From: Eucalyptus grandis
Lineage: Eukaryota > Streptophyta > Magnoliopsida > Myrtales > Myrtaceae
DNA length: 64,000 nt
Assembly (NCBI RefSeq): GCF_016545825.1
Contig: NC_052618.1
Coordinates: 3,215,398 to 3,279,397 of the forward strand
Direction of reading: 5' to 3'
In this document: positions 1 through 13,555 of the stretch, piece by piece
Layout of the letters: each line of letters starts with the position of its first letter
Position numbering within the stretch: position 1 is the stretch's first letter
Position numbers and translations under genes: made by a program
The notes under the pieces: generated by a model
Databases searched by the model: none
What the model saw: only the letters and a program-made list of their open reading frames with translations
What the model was told of the DNA's origin: nothing

Positions 1-1619
1 AATCAATTTAGGGTAAATCCCTAAAATATCACAATTTATTCAATTCCATACAACGTAGAGCTCAAATAAATAAACGGACTGCGCCACGACAATCAGCATG
101 AGATTTCGGTCGTCGGCCATCAACATCTTAATTTCTGAAAAATAATTAATTAAATAATTAATTTCGAAAATTAAAATTAATATTAAAAATTCAATTTAGC
201 TCAAAATAAAGCCCGATTAAATAAACGGATATCACCACGGTCATCAGCACAATATTCCGGTCCCGGGCCATCTCAGTTTAATTTTCGGAAAATAAATAAT
301 TATTTAATTTAATTCCGAAAATTAATATTTAAATACTAAAAAATCCACTTAGGCCCGAAAAGCCTAATTGGAGCCCACTAAGGGTCGGGAAAAATCCCGA
401 GACACTTCCAATAATTAGTAGACCACGTCTACTTGCTAATTGCACAATCAATTTATCTAAATCGCATCACAATTGACTAATAATTGCTAATTTATTCTAA
501 TCTAACAACCTAAACATAATTAATTAAATATAAACCAACCCTAAGCATAATTAGCCAACTAATCCAGGATTAGTGAGATTACTCACCAAATCGCGCGCAA
601 ATCGGATCAATCCGACGGCGGCGACGCGAGGAACGATTCTTCCCAAAGCGACTCATGGATCCGAGGCCCGGAAACGGCCCAAAACGGCCTTAAACCAGCT
701 GGAAACCCACTTGCGGGTTTGCTGGACGGGGCTGATCGGGATTGCTCCGGCGGCTAGGGCGGCGAGGGGAAGCCGGCGGAGGGTGAGGGGGACGCGAGGG
801 AGGTCCGGCGGGGCTGGGCGGTGGCCGGAGGTGGCCGGACAAGGGCGGAGCAGAGCTGCATCGCACGGGAAGCACACTGGGGCGCGCGCGGACGGGTGGC
901 TGGGTGCGCGGCGTCGAGCGGGCGGCCGTCGCGAGCGTGCGAGCGGCGGTGCGGCGGCGGGACGGGCGGCGACGGAGCTGCAGCTTCTGGTTCTGGTTCG
1001 CTTGCGAAGAAAGAAGGAGAAGAAGAAGCTGGTTCGGTCGTGTGCGGGAAGGAAGAAGAGAGAGGAGAGAGAAGAGAGAGGAGAGGATATGCATTGACCG
1101 ATCAAAGAAGGGGGGAGAGAGAGAAGTCGGTGGGGATTCGTACGAGGGGGGGGGGAAAGGGGAGAGGAGAGAGAGAAAAGAAAGAAAAGAAAAGAGAGGG
1201 GGAGAGAGGGAAATAAAATATTACCTTTCCACTTATTTTATTTCATTTCTCTTTCCCTTTCTAATTCCTTTCGGGCTTCAATTTTTCTTCCGATAATTTC
1301 TTTATTGAAATTTCGGACTCGTCAATAAATTGACAAGCGATGAGATAGGATCCTAAAAATAAGAATTATGACGCGCTGAAAATTCGATTCTCGAAATCGA
1401 GTTCAATTTCGTGGTTAAAAATCGATCATACGTGATTTTAGCCAAATCCAACTAATTAGGTAGCTTTTAGGGATTTTACAGCTGATACATCCCTTAACGG
1501 CTTTACCCAATAGGTTAGTTAACTCGTGAGTGATCAGCTCAGAGAAAAAGGGACATAGGCACGTCGACGAAATGCCCATTTCACTTTGTCGAAACGGGGT
1601 CGAATTTCAGGATGTCACA
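1..1619 (-). mobile_element. Long LTR of an LTR retrotransposon (minus strand, cut by window edge)
   Basis: On the minus strand the sequence from 1619 leftwards begins TGTGACATCCTGAAATTC, a typical LTR start, and closely matches the plus-strand sequence from 60455. The match includes the stretch with TTTCGTCGACGTGCCTA and continues for at least 450 bases. From 1620 rightwards the similarity stops, so 1619 is an LTR edge. The LTR is long. It holds an AT-rich part, a GC-rich part around 600-1000 and a GA-rich tract at 1000-1215, and it runs past the window start. No coding domain is visible, so Ty3/gypsy membership is only a guess from LTR length and style. It may be a solo LTR or one end of an element. 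The other end and its target duplication lie outside the window. Confidence 0.72.
55..330. repeat. Imperfect tandem repeat of about 140 bp inside the left LTR
   Basis: Two adjacent units share AAATAAACGGA, CAC(G)ACxATCAGCA and GGCCATC, followed by AT-rich AATTAATT runs. The first is about 55-190 and the second about 197-330. They are diverged, so the duplication is not recent. Confidence 0.55.
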
Positions 1620-1930
1620 ATTAGTAATTCCCAGCACATCCCTTTCTAGTGATTGCTCCTACATCTCTTCTCGTGAGAAATGGCTATTGATAAAGCCTCT
1701 CCACCTGATTAGCTCAACCCTTTTTCCTCTCTTGAACCCAAAAATAAGCAAACTAGCTCTGAAACCCTAACTTGTCTAATCCAGCATTTCTAGCGAAATT
1801 GATCCAAAATCTGCAGAGCTCCCTTCATTTCCAAACCAAACACAACATCCAATCCTAACCCTAACCTTCTCGCCCAACCAATATTCCCCGCACCGCAACT
1901 TTGTCATTTGGGGTCCAACTCGATTCAACC

Positions 1931-3112
1931 ATGGAGAGCAACTAGGAAAACCATCTCCAATTGCTGGCTCTTTGTAAACGGATGGGAGATTTGTGGGTAG
2001 CGGATGATATCACGGAACTAAATGACTGCATCCCTAAGGTACATAAACAGGCTGGTAAGTATCTATTATATGCAAAATTGTTCTCGAAACCAAATGTTAA
2101 TTTCCCAACATTCTAGGATATAATGAGAAGGGCTTGAAAGGTAGAAGAGGTCAGATGTGAGGTGATTGAATCAGGTTTCTTTGTATTCATCTTCAACGCA
2201 GAGGAAGAACATAAAAGAATTTTATAGACAGGCCCTTGGTCTTTTGCAAGTAATCTGTTAGTTCTACAAGAAGGGGACCCTACCATTCCCGAGCACTACT
2301 ATAAATTCAAACATTGCTCCTTTTGGGTGCATCTGATGGGGCTTCCAAGAGCTGCTGTGTCGAAGGACTGTATTCACACAATTGCTGGAAAAATGGGAGA
2401 AGTAGAGGAAGTTAGAATTGATGCTCAAAATAATAGTTCTCGAAAAATTGGCAAAGCAAGAGTAAGGCCGAATTTGTTTCATCCTCTTAAAACTGGAACG
2501 ATCATTCATGTGGGAGATAGGAATTGGTGGATTGACTTTAAATATGAGAGACTAGCACACTATTGCTATTCCTGTGGTTACATAGGCCATTATGCAAACT
2601 ATTGCCTAACATTTCCCTATGAAGAATCTGGACTTCCTCAAGATAAGCTAGGACGTTATGGATCTTGGTTGAAAGCAGAGGTGAAAACATTCAACCCTTG
2701 CTGGACTACCTTTTATGGGGAGATAGACCTCACGTTACCTAAAAAGGACATGATCCCTGAGACCCCTGTTATCCCTTCCAATGATGAGTCAAATAGAAAA
2801 TCCTCAACAAATGGTAGCCAAGCCATTGTACTTTATCATCCTACAACCCAACCAACACCAGAATTATCAATCTCAACAAAACTCGTAGCACAGAAAAAAG
2901 GTAAACGCATCCAGCAGAACTCGGAACAACCAATGGAGCATCTAATGCATGGTGCAGAGGTGGGGATTCAAGGGGCAGCCAAATCTGGTACCAAAAAACA
3001 AACATCCAAAAAATTAAAACGTTTTGCTCCGTATGAGAGAAAGGGCAGGTTGACGACCCTTGTGGACATGGACAAACTTCTGGAAACACCAATTCAAATA
3101 TGGGAAAGTTAA
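1931..3112 (+). pseudogene. LINE ORF1 (nucleic-acid-binding protein) with in-frame stops
   Basis: The ATG at 1931 and the terminal TAA at 3112 are in one frame, about 393 codons. The middle reads as the DUF4283 domain of plant LINE ORF1 proteins, followed by a CCHC knuckle at about 2570-2612 (CYSCGYIGHYANYC) and a basic Ser/Lys-rich tail. ORF1 of such elements binds element RNA. Four in-frame stops lie in the first 300 bases, at 1943 and near 2114, 2132 and 2222. At least two fit C-to-T change of CAG or G-to-A change of TGG. No frameshift is needed, so the reading frame has decayed only by point mutation. Confidence 0.82.
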
Positions 3113-3159
3113 GCAGTAGGGGCTTTGGTGGCTAGCCCTAATAAGCCACCAAGAAAGCC

Positions 3160-6100
3160 ATGAAGGTGTTAAGCTGGAATTATCAAGGTTTAGGCTCTCC
3201 CTTAACAGTCCAACACCTACAAGCCTTAGTGGCTCGTGAGAGACCTAATCTGGTTTTTCTTATGGAAACCAAAAATCAGTACCATATGGTGGAAAACATC
3301 AAAAGAAGTCTAAAATTTTCTTCTATGTTTGCTATTAATCCTATCGAAATAGCGAGATGCTTGGTATTATTATGGGATGACTCGGTACAACTTACTATTG
3401 TGCACAATAGCCAAGAGTTAATTGATCTTTCATGTATAGTGGTTGGAACTAGTTCTAAAATGCAAATATCTTTCCTACATGCATCAACTAACTTCCAAGA
3501 GAGAGTATCTCTTTGGAATTTACTTCATGCTAGAAATGGATCGACAACAGCACCCTGGCTTTGTATTGGTGATTTCAATGAGGTGCTATATCATTGGGAG
3601 AAGATGGGTCGAAGACTAACGGAGAGATTTCGAATGACGGCTTTTCGAGACTTTGTTGACTCATGTTCTCTAATAGATATTGAAAGCAAGGGGTGCACAT
3701 TCACGTGGACAAATAAAAGAGATGGTGAAGATTTAATTAAAAAAAAGGCTTGATCGAGCATTTTTTAACTTAGAATGGAGGCTTTTATTCCCCAATGCCG
3801 AAGCCTTTGCATTTCCACCAATAGGATCCGATCATAGCCCCATTTTATTATGCTTAAATGCATTTGAACAACAAAGATAGAGACTTTTCAGATTCAATGC
3901 ATTCTGGTTAGATCATCCAGAATGAGCAGATGTAGTAGACAAGGCTTGGAAGTCAGAGAATTGGCAAGAAGGAGATTTGGTCAGGAAAACAAAAAAGGTA
4001 ACCCAGGATTTGAGAAAATGGAGCATGAGATCTTTTTAAAATGCATCTAAACAAATTGACCAGCTTAGAAATCAGCTCACTCAGATCATTAACAGGGCAA
4101 ACCAGAATGACAAGGCAGAGGAATACAATAACATCACTAAGAAAATTAGTTCATTGTGACGCCAAGAAGAAATGTATTAGAGCATTAGATCCAAAATTAA
4201 CTGGTTAAAGTGGGGCGATCAAAACGCGAAATTTTTTCATGCTACAACAATTCAAAGGAGACAAAGGAACAAAATCAAGATGCTGAAGATTGAAGAGAAT
4301 AGGTGGAGTTGAGAGCCTCGCGTCATTAAACAACACATAACAGCTTATTACCAAAAGCTATATAAATCTATTAGTTCTCATTATTATCAGCCAGTCTTAG
4401 AGCATTGTCCAACTATTGTTTCTGAGGAAATGAATGAGGTGTTAACAGCACAAATAACTATGGAGGAGGTGAAGCTAGCTGTCTTCCAAATGGGGGCAAC
4501 AAAAGCCCTTGGACCAGACGGTTTGAATGGTCTTTTCTATCAAAGTCAGTGGGTTATTATTCATGAAAACATATTTAACCTAGTGGATTCTTTTTTCAAA
4601 GAAGGCAACTTTGATACAGCACTTAATGAGACCTTTATCACACTTATCCCCAAGGTAGCACATCTTGAGAGCATAACAAAATTCCGACCAATCAGTTTGT
4701 GCAATTTCAGCTACAAAGCTATTATAAAGGTCATGGCAAATAGACTCAAACCTTGGCTCCCATTCACATATCCCCAAAACAAAGTGCATTTGTCAAGGGC
4801 CGGCAAATACAAGACAATATCTTTATTGTTCAAGAAGTCTTACATCAACTACGGGTTAGAAAGAGATGTAGAAAATTCCAAGCTGTGCTGAAGCTAGACA
4901 TGCAGAAAGCTTACGATAGAGTTGAGTGGGACTTTTTATGTGATTGTATGTAGAAGATGGGTTTCAGTGAGAAATGGGTGAATATGGTCAAATTTTGTAT
5001 CTCCTCAGCCCACTTTCGTGTGTTAATTAATAGCGAACCAAGGGAATCTTTCATCCAACTAGAGGTGTTAGACAAGGCGATTCTCTCTCACCTTATATGT
5101 TCATTATTTTGGCTAATGTTCTCTCCCATATGGTGCATAAAGCTATCATGGATGGAACCTTAGAGGGCATCAAACTAAATCCACACTGCCCTATCTTATC
5201 CCACCTATTCTTTGCGGATGATGCCATTTTCTTCTTGGATGTCACTCTTAGGGAATCTTAGAACCTTGCCAATATTCTGAATTGTTATTGTTTTGCATCT
5301 GGTTAGTCGATCAACCTTAACAAATCTGGAGTTTTTCTTGGGGCCAGCTGTCCACAGGATTTGAAACAAAATATTGCAGCTGAACCAAGGGTTCCTATCC
5401 TCGAAAAAACTGGGAAATATTTAAGGATACCATCCGATTGTGGCCAAACTAAAAAACATATGTTAGATTTGATCATAGCACCGAGTGGACAGAAAACTGG
5501 AGGGATGGAAAGAGCAATTAATATCGAAGGCATGAAAAGAGGTGCTAATTAAAATGGTTGTTTAGCATTACCTCAATATGCCATGAATATCTTCAAAATA
5601 CCTCTATCTATTTGTTGAGCGATCGAAAGAAAAATCTTAGCCTTCTGGTGGAAACAGAATGCACAACGAAAAGGTATTCACTGGAAGAGGTCGGAAGATT
5701 TGAAGAAAATGAAGGAACAAGGAGGAATGGGGTTAAAAGATTTAGTGGAATTAAACAAAGCTATGTTGGGAAAACAAGCCTGGAGATTAGAGAAAGCTCC
5801 CGAGGCCTTGTGGAGCAAAATATTTAAAGGCCTCTACTTCCCTAATGTTAATCTATGGACTGCTACAAAAGGAGCGAGACCATCTTGGGGTTGGCAGAGT
5901 CTTTTAATCGGCCGTGATGCCCTACAACCTGATCTGAAGTGGGAGGTCAGGGATGGTAAATCTATCAACTTGAGAGATGATCGTTGGCTAATGTTAGGAA
6001 GAATTGGTGGACCGGCAAACCGAGATGATCCTAAGCTAGTGGTAGAGATCATTGATCCAACTACACGTGCATGGAAAAATCAAACTATCACAGAGCTTTT

Positions 6101-7309
6101 TGACAGCCACATCTCATAGGAAATTCAAGCAACCACACTCAGTATATTTACCAGACCCAACCGTCTTATATGGACAGGACATAATTTAGGGAGTATAAGA
6201 TCAAAAGTGGCTATCATAAATTACGAGCGGCCAACACTAACATAACAAAAAACCATGCATCCTCTTTATATCAGGTACCAAAAAAACTCTGGACAGAAAT
6301 CTGGCATCTACAGATGACATCCAAAATCATGCACTTCATGTGGAGTTTATGTAACGAAGGTCTTCCTACCAGAGCCAACTTATATCGGAGAAAAATCAAA
6401 CTCGAGCCGACATGCCCATTATGTCACCAACTTCCAGAATCCTCCGAACATCTCTTCTGGCTTTGTCTGTGGACAAGAGAAATATGGACAGAACTATTAT
6501 CCCGACATGGATGTTTCCCCAACATCTATAACAAGAACAAACCAATGGGTAAGCGAATACCTTCGATCTCACATCTCAGCAAGCCAAAAAGCAATTTTTG
6601 TAACAACCCTTTGGCTAATTTGGAAAGCCCGCAATGCTCTGATCTTTCAAGGCCGGAAAAAAACACAAGCACGGATCATTAACGAAGCTCTTCTCTCCCA
6701 ACAACTCTACGCAAAGTGGAACCCATGGAAAAAAGCACCGACTTCAGAACAGAGTACCTAGGTGCCTCCAGATCCGGGCGCCTTGAAGATCAACGTTGAT
6801 TGTTCTTGGCAGGATGAGAAATTGGAGGAATCCATTGCCGGAATATGCATAGGAGAGGATGGGGTGTGTGTCGGAGGCTTCGTGCAGAAAATCCGAGCTC
6901 AATCGACTCAAATGGGAGAAACCCTAGCCATCCAACATGCATTAGATTAGCTAAGGAGAAACTGAACTAGTCTGACAGAACCCTCTTCAAGCGCATGAGC
7001 TGATCTTCTTGTCTCCCCCGTGTGCATCTCTAGCGATTGTATCTTAGCCATAGATTCCATCTTGGCTGAAATGAAGTATCTTGGGCCTCTCACCCTATTG
7101 TCCTGGATTGAAGAGAAATGCTGGCCCACCTGATGAACATCTCATTGCGATATGAACCACGCCAATCAAACCAAGCTGCCGATTGGATCACCAAATCTCA
7201 CAACACAGGTTCTCTTCCGAGAAATTGGGTATCCCATCCCCCGCACGAACCTTATCTTATATTATGTTTGGACTTTCGTTCTAGTTGTAATCCACCATCC
7301 CAGTATTAA
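3160..7309 (+). pseudogene. LINE ORF2: endonuclease, reverse transcriptase, zf-RVT, RNase H-like; broken
   Basis: The start at 3160 opens with the apurinic-type endonuclease domain (MKVLSWNYQG, then METKN with the catalytic Glu, IGDFNEV near 3570 and SDHSPI near 3826). A run of extra A at about 3740 shifts the frame before SDHSPI. Reverse transcriptase follows at about 4430-5550, with ALGPDG, the ITKFRPISLCN region, DMQKAYDRVEW and the catalytic FADDAIFF at 5208-5234. A zf-RVT segment with CPLCHQLPESSEHLFWLC is at about 6410-6470. An RNase H-like end (INVDCSW, then QSNQAADWITK) spans about 6762-7240. Many TGA/TAG codons and at least three frameshifts break it, so no enzyme can be made. Confidence 0.88.
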
Positions 7310-7344
7310 TCAATGAAGTGTTTTCGACCAAAAAAAAAAAAAAA

Positions 7345-8749
7345 CTAATTTCCTTTACACCATATAACATCAAATCTAGACTAGAATATAGCTTGTAAAT
7401 TATGGCGAGCCTCTTAAAGTTTGGATGATCAATTCATATATGGACTATGGACCTATACATGACAGGGGAAACGATGTATTGCACGATAGTTACCTAGGTT
7501 TGTCATCTACAAAGTCCATCTTGGTTCCAATAATATGCATCAGAGCCTTTGGTCTAACAAAATCTTAACGCCCTAGTCTTCAACCAACTCATCAAACTTC
7601 CTCTTTTGCATCTGAAGACTAGTGACTAAATTTCATCCGGTAACTATGTAAATTAACATATCACAAAAGAACCGACAACGAGCATCAATCACTAGCTCGG
7701 AACTCACAAAGTATGGTTTTTGTGCTTATTTTCGTGTTTTGGGTTCCCGATATACATGGATAAGCAAGTCTCAATCTGCACTTATTTTCCATATTAATTT
7801 TTGTTCTGTCTAATAACACACTTTTTGAAAGATGGTTAACCTTTGCACTTTTTCAGTTAGTGAAACGTGAACTAGCGTTCCTAAACAGAAAAATTTTAAG
7901 ATGAATTAGACTTTCAAAGGACAATGGTTGGACAACCGACTTACTGTATGAGACAGTAAGTTTTCAAAGCCTCTCATAGATGAACATAGGCCACGTGGCA
8001 TTGGCTAGAAATGACTTGCCTAATACTGAAGAAAGATAAACTAGTTAAACAACCTAGTGCCTACTTTTGCACGGTATCACAAGACAGTAGCATAACAAAA
8101 ATAGAAAGATGCACATGTCTTCAATCCCGAAAAAAAAAATCACAGATTTGAACTCTCGTATCTTAACCACACAGTTAACATAAAGCAAAAGTTACACCGA
8201 GACTTTTTGATTTGTGAGAACTGTTTGTGATCACCTACAACTTAAAGGTTTTTGCTTTCTACACTGAGCAACATTAATTAAGCCTTGCCAGCTTTTGACG
8301 CAGAAATTAATACTGGCCATTGAATTTGTTAAAAGATGCCACAAATCAAATTAAAGCCAAACCCAAACTTAACCCCCAGCAAACCAAAGATAGAATTACC
8401 TGGTTAAATTGCTAACCAAAGAGTTGAGCTTTTTATATTTTCTTCAAAATGGACAAACCGTGTCTCTTTCCTTTTCTCATAATTTAGACATAGTCAAAAA
8501 ACTTTATGTCACACCTAAAATTTCAAGGATTTACTTCCAGAACAGCATTATGAGAAATTTAGAAAAGTGAGTACGAAATGCAGCTGCTCCTAGACGAATT
8601 TAATTTGCCACAAAAGACCCACAAAGCGATGCACTTGAGTCCAAGCAACCGAGAAGACTGGGAAAAAAATATCTCAAAAGCATATACAAAGCCCAACATT
8701 GAATGTCAAACCAATTGGTAAAACCACGCGGACAATGAAAAAGCATCAA
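7345..8749. other. AT-rich intergenic DNA, no gene seen
   Basis: This is unique-looking AT-rich sequence downstream of the LINE poly(A). Open frames are short, and none resembles a known protein family or has a plausible exon structure. Confidence 0.6.
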
Positions 8750-9240
8750 AACAGTCTAAAATCTATATATTGGTGCCAAATTAGTCCTAAATCTTCTAAT
8801 AGTGTCAATTTAGTTGTAAACCTTTAGACATAGTGCCAATTCAATTATAAATATTTTAGTAGTGTCAATTTAGTGATAAAATTTTTAAATTAGTGTCATT
8901 TTAGTCTTAAACGTTTTGACTTGGCTCCAATTTAGTTATTTTGGCTTATTTTGACAGGATTTTGCTCACATGGACGTCGGGTCTTGATGTGGCACTCCTA
9001 GCATTGAAGTGTATAATTTTTAATAACATTATAATAATATTTTGATTTCTTTTATTATTTTATTATTATTTTATTATTATTATATTGAATTCCCTTTTTT
9101 CACTCCTTTTTTCTTCTTCCTTTGGGTGGTGGCCGGCTAGTAGGTGACGGCTGCTGGCCATGGCTGGCAAATTCCTTGCCTAGGCAAGGGCCGCCTCATT
9201 GGGTGTTGCCTCGGCCGAGCTAGGATTGATTATTGATGAT
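8750..9240 (+). repeat. Diverged partial copy of the Mutator-like repeat seen at 58.4-59.5 kb
   Basis: At 8755-8940 the phrase TAGTGTCAATTTAGT(x)(x)TAAA is repeated about every 40 bases, much like the CAATTTAGTCCTAAAC arm of the element at 58419. It is followed by a (T/A)-rich stretch near 9040-9100, a CTTCTTCCTTTGGG stretch and GGCCGGCTAG, in the same order as at 58590-58690. A matching opposite arm is not visible, so this is a 5' fragment or a decayed relative. Confidence 0.5.
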
Positions 9241-9414
9241 CTTTATTATAATCATTATCAAAAATGAAAAAAGGGATCTCACTCTGTGGTGCGGCAGTGC
9301 TTAGGCGTGGACACTCCCATCATGAAAACGAAGTGGGCCAATTAGCATTTTGACGTATTCCATAATTATTTTGGGTATTTATTCCTGTAAGTTATTATTA
9401 ATTATTCATTCGAG

Positions 9415-9415
<1 letters not shown>

Positions 9416-9447
<32 letters not shown>
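9416..9447. repeat. (TA)n microsatellite
   Basis: Sixteen TA dinucleotides in a row. Confidence 0.95.
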
Positions 9448-9451
<4 letters not shown>

Positions 9452-12400
9452 TAATGTATATGTTTTATATTGTGTCCGGGTAGGGCATGCGCATGCAAAT
9501 TATGCTGGACCTGTCCTTTCGGAACATCGCCGATTGGTGTCCCCAGTGCCCGTCACTCGGGGAGCTTTTGTCCTGAAGTGCGAAAAATAGCTCCCGGAAG
9601 AAAAATAATGGCGATGCCTTTGCCGAAGCCAAAGTGAAATTACAAAAAGAAAACAACCAAGGAAGACAGAGAGCTTCTAGAAGGAAAATCCAAAACTTAA
9701 ATGGGCTCTTTTGTCTCCTATTTATTTATTTTTGTTGCCTTCTATAGCTAGAGACCCCCGATGGGCCCAAAGAGAGAGATTGAGCGGCCAAGACGGAGCC
9801 GAAGTGAGTCATCCCAAACAACAACACGATCGAGGCATGCCCACTATTGGACACGATTTTTAAAAGTTCCCCTTCTCCATTCTTTTTCTCCCCCTCTTGA
9901 ATGATGGTGACCCAACGTGATGACTTCTGTACTCAGTTTGCTCCAAAAAATGACACCCAAGGTCCCTACAATTTGGTCCCATACATTGTCATTTTTAAAC
10001 TTTTAATTTTTTCAATACAATTTATGAATTTTTGTTCAATGTGTGGTGTCGTCCTGAAATTTTTTTTTTTTTTTTTTTAATATGGTCATTGAATTTTAGT
10101 CTAACGTGCAATGTGGTTTAAATGGACATTTAATAATAGTTCATTAATCACATTAATCAAATTACAAATTTAAAGACAGCATTACATATTGGGTTAAAAT
10201 TTAAAGGCGAGTCGAATTGTCAAATTTTCAACTTTTATCGATTTATATCCAATGGATTGACATGGCAATTGCCTTATTTTGGAGCAATCTTACTATCCTG
10301 ACCCATTCTTAAAATTTGTTTTGCTCATTTGGTGATGCCATGAGTACACACGACCATAAGGATCAACAGTCCTAGAATTAGTTTGGGCATCTTTTTCCAT
10401 CTAATACGAAGGACCCCAACATCCAGGATAATCGTAACCTCTTATAGCCATCCCTGAAATGCATTACTCAATCCACGGAGAAAAAATTTAGAGCGAAAAT
10501 TTTTGCAGTATATGCAAACACGAAACTCATCCTTCCTTGGAACCCGTCCTCATCCAGAGTCCAATATAAGCTGATCAAAATTGGAAGAACCAATCCAAAA
10601 TAATGAATACAGAATTTCGGAAAGTACGAAATTGCTGAACCGGAGGAAAGTACATTGAGCACGAGGACCCGACGACATGAATCGGAGCGGACCCTATCCA
10701 CAGCCGCAATCAGCGTCTAAGCCGAAAGAACTGCCATTTCCCTTATGCTCACTGACTGATCCGAATTTGAGGGCAGAGATGTCGTTATGCGCGACAAGAA
10801 ACTCACTATCTGAATTAGATAAGAAAGCCAAGAACCATAGTCCACTTGTTCATGGATAAACCAACTAGGCAAATGCAAAAGGAATTTCACGATGCATCTT
10901 TTTTTTTCTTTTGTGGAGACATTGAATGAGCGAAAATCAGGATCCAATCGTCATTTTAATCAGATTTTAGAGGCATGCTGTTATATCGGAATGATTAAAT
11001 TGGATTCATGGGTTTAATAACATGGCTATGAAAAGAAAGAAAATGCCAACTAATGCATAAAACTAAGAGCCATAGGTCTCACTAGCTTGGGTTTCTACTT
11101 CATAGTGACTAAGACATAGAAAACAACGCTACACCTAGTAGTAAACGTAATAGCATAACTAGAAAAGTGAGAGGCTCCGTCTGAAAGGTCAAGAAACTTT
11201 GAGAGGACTGTTAAATCAACTATCTTCCAAAGGCATTCGAACATAATTTTTTTTAAGAAAATAAACACTAAACTATGCAATGGCAATGCATTTGGAGCAT
11301 AACCTACATACCTAGCATAATCCTCGGCCCATTTAGCTTGACTGTCTTGGTGATATTCAAATTGCTATAACGACAACCAGTGTTGCGTCCGAGGTCAAAG
11401 TCTTTGCCGGAGCAATTTTGGTTCTTTGGCTTAATTACTTCTCATAAACTATATACATTGGTAAGGACCGAGCAGGGACCATTGCATGGAGTAGCGGTGG
11501 GTGTCATAGTGACTCCAAAAGCGGTCCCTAAAACGAATTGTTGCAAGTGCAGTTTTGCATTTTTATTATCCATGTTCCGTTAGTAGTTCTTTTTTTCTTT
11601 TTCTTTTTTTGGTTGGTGTTCCGGTACTAGTTGATTAGTGATAATTTTGTTAGTTATAAAGGATATTAAAATAAAAATTTAAGTAATTCAAGTAAATAAG
11701 AATAGTATGAGGAAAAAAGAAAGAAAAGCGAAAGACCAAGGAAAACATCACAAGGCTATGCAATGGGCGGGGTCAAAAGATGTTCAAATCCGAATAAAAG
11801 AGCACAGTACATAAGCAACTCAAGATTCTAAAACCTCAAACACTATTTTGTTGTGGTCCTTCCCCAAGACTTCTTTGAAATTGAGCCTCCTCCATAAGCA
11901 TTCACACAACTAAAAAGCTCAATGGCATGACTTGCAACAACCCATGCCACCTTAGACAAGCTAAGGACGTGATTTGAAAGCTTGAGCGCAAAGTCGACGA
12001 AGGAACATGCAACACCAATCATAAGAATGAAATTCCGTTTCCCGAGATCCTTACAAGTAAGAATATTGTTCCAAGTTACCATCCAACCAAACAAAGAGAT
12101 TTGATCACTCATTGATGACTATTATTCATTCGGTAAGTTATTCATCTCTAAAATCATATTGTTTTCAAGTACAACTTGAACTATACATTAACAACTGTCG
12201 TTTATAACAATTGACGATTGTCCTTACAGATCGCCAACACTTCCTATTGCTCCCTTTTGATGTTGTATTGCTCAAAGCTAACCTGTTGAACATGATTTAA
12301 TAAGTGTTGAACTGGACTTTACGATACATCTCTCACAAGAGATGTTTTATCAGGGCTATTTGAATGTAGGAGAGTAAGAGATCAATTTCGGCAATCGACA

Positions 12401-13190
12401 TCAATTATAACTTATATTTTAGTCAATTAGGAGGATGAACCGACATATGATGATTTGCCCAATTTTGTTAGAATTACAAAGTGATGACTCAAGTTCATTG
12501 CCATGTATGCATTTATTTTTTATTTATTTATTGTTGAATCTAAATACTCAAATCAATTATTTGTGCTTATTTTGACATTTACACCCTACCAACACGTATC
12601 TTCTTTGAGAAGATTGATTATGGACCAGTCTCTCTTTAATCATCTTGGCCACTATTGACAATCCTACAGCTGAACATTCTCTATCACCTAAAGATTGACA
12701 TATGGTTACAGTAGAGTCGTGTTTTGACTTGGAAGACACTGGTGCTTTTACGCACTTGCTTTAACTAGAAAAAGTACTTGGATGGCTTCCAAATCACTAT
12801 CATTCCTCGAATATTGTCCCCCAAAAAGCAATTCATAAAGAATTACAAGACAAAAGTATGATGACTTAAACGGCAACATTAACATGATTTTGAAAACTTC
12901 ATATTTGGTTTTGAGAGCAAGTTCCGCGGGGTAAATGCATTAAAAAAGGACAAATTTTAGCGGATGGTGCCACTAGCGCGCAGCCACTACCATATAATCA
13001 ATATAATCACACATCTCATATGAGATTGCTTGATTTCCTTTGGTTAACGTAATTTTTGTATATCAAATAAGCATTTGAAAGTCAATATAATCTTTCCTTT
13101 TACCAAAAAAAAAAAAAAAGCATTTGAAATGGGTGGATTGAGATCCAAAACAATTTACAATCTCACGTATCCAAAACACCTCCCATGTAT
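9448..13190. other. Intergenic region, no gene recognised
   Basis: The region is mostly AT-rich with homopolymer runs (for example T at about 10059-10078). The longest minus-strand open stretch is 11843-12112 (89 codons); it looks mildly hydrophobic and I cannot assign it. No splice pattern, conserved domain or RNA gene could be supported. Confidence 0.55.
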
Positions 13191-13198
13191 ATGTTACT

Positions 13199-13555
13199 TA
13201 GACAAAAACTTCATGTCGAATAAAAAAAATTAAATAATGAAAAATTCGTAAGTAAAATAAAAAACATAAAAAAAAAGCTTATAAATTGAAATACTTATAA
13301 AGACTTAGGGTTGCAAAATGGGTTCTATACCCATTTTGTGACTCGGATTCAATGAGCTCAATCTCATATAAGCAACTCTTTTTATTTTTAAATGAGTCAT
13401 AAATGGCTTGAGAAAAAAATGAAAGAAATCAACAAATTTTAAAACTCATTTTGTAATTTTCCTCCATTTTTCATTTATTTTTACTATTTAGACTCTAGGT
13501 TTTGTCAATCAATGACTTTAAAATTGATCGATTCATATATAAACAAAAATAATGT
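13199..13555 (+). repeat. Dispersed repeat block 1 (second copy at 59983-60290)
   Basis: From GACAAAAACTTCATGTCGAAT, through CTTATAAAGACTTAGGG and TGGCTTGAGAAAAAAATG, to ACTCTAGGTTTTGTCAATCAATGACTT, this segment matches 59983-60290 in the same orientation with small indels. It holds the inverted motif AAAATGGGTT..ACCCATTTT near 13315-13345. No protein or family could be named. Confidence 0.75.

Larger units (their letters stand above)
1625..7344 (+). mobile_element. L1-type LINE, near full length, inactivated
   Basis: This is a non-LTR retrotransposon with the usual plant L1 order: ORF1 with a DUF4283-like part and a CCHC knuckle, then ORF2 with endonuclease, reverse transcriptase, a zf-RVT zinc finger and an RNase H-like end. 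It finishes in a pure A run at 7330-7344. The 5' edge is placed just after the LTR edge at 1619 and is uncertain. I could not find a convincing target duplication of the bases after the A run (CTAATTTCC) near the 5' end; TAATTCCC at 1626 is only a weak match. Both ORFs carry stops and shifts, so the copy is dead. Confidence 0.88.

Noticed and set aside
573..1296. Overlapping open frames of 130-174 codons on both strands
   Set aside because: They lie in the GC- and GA-rich part of the LTR, are Arg/Gly/Glu-rich, overlap in several frames and have no domain. They are composition artefacts.
1620..7360. LINE target-site duplication using TAATTCCC at 1626 and TAATTTCC after the A run
   Set aside because: The match is short, imperfect and AT-rich, so it cannot fix the 5' end.
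9465..12739. Minus-strand frames of 60-89 codons as possible small genes
   Set aside because: No start context, splice pattern or family match could be seen. The length is within chance for this amount of sequence.
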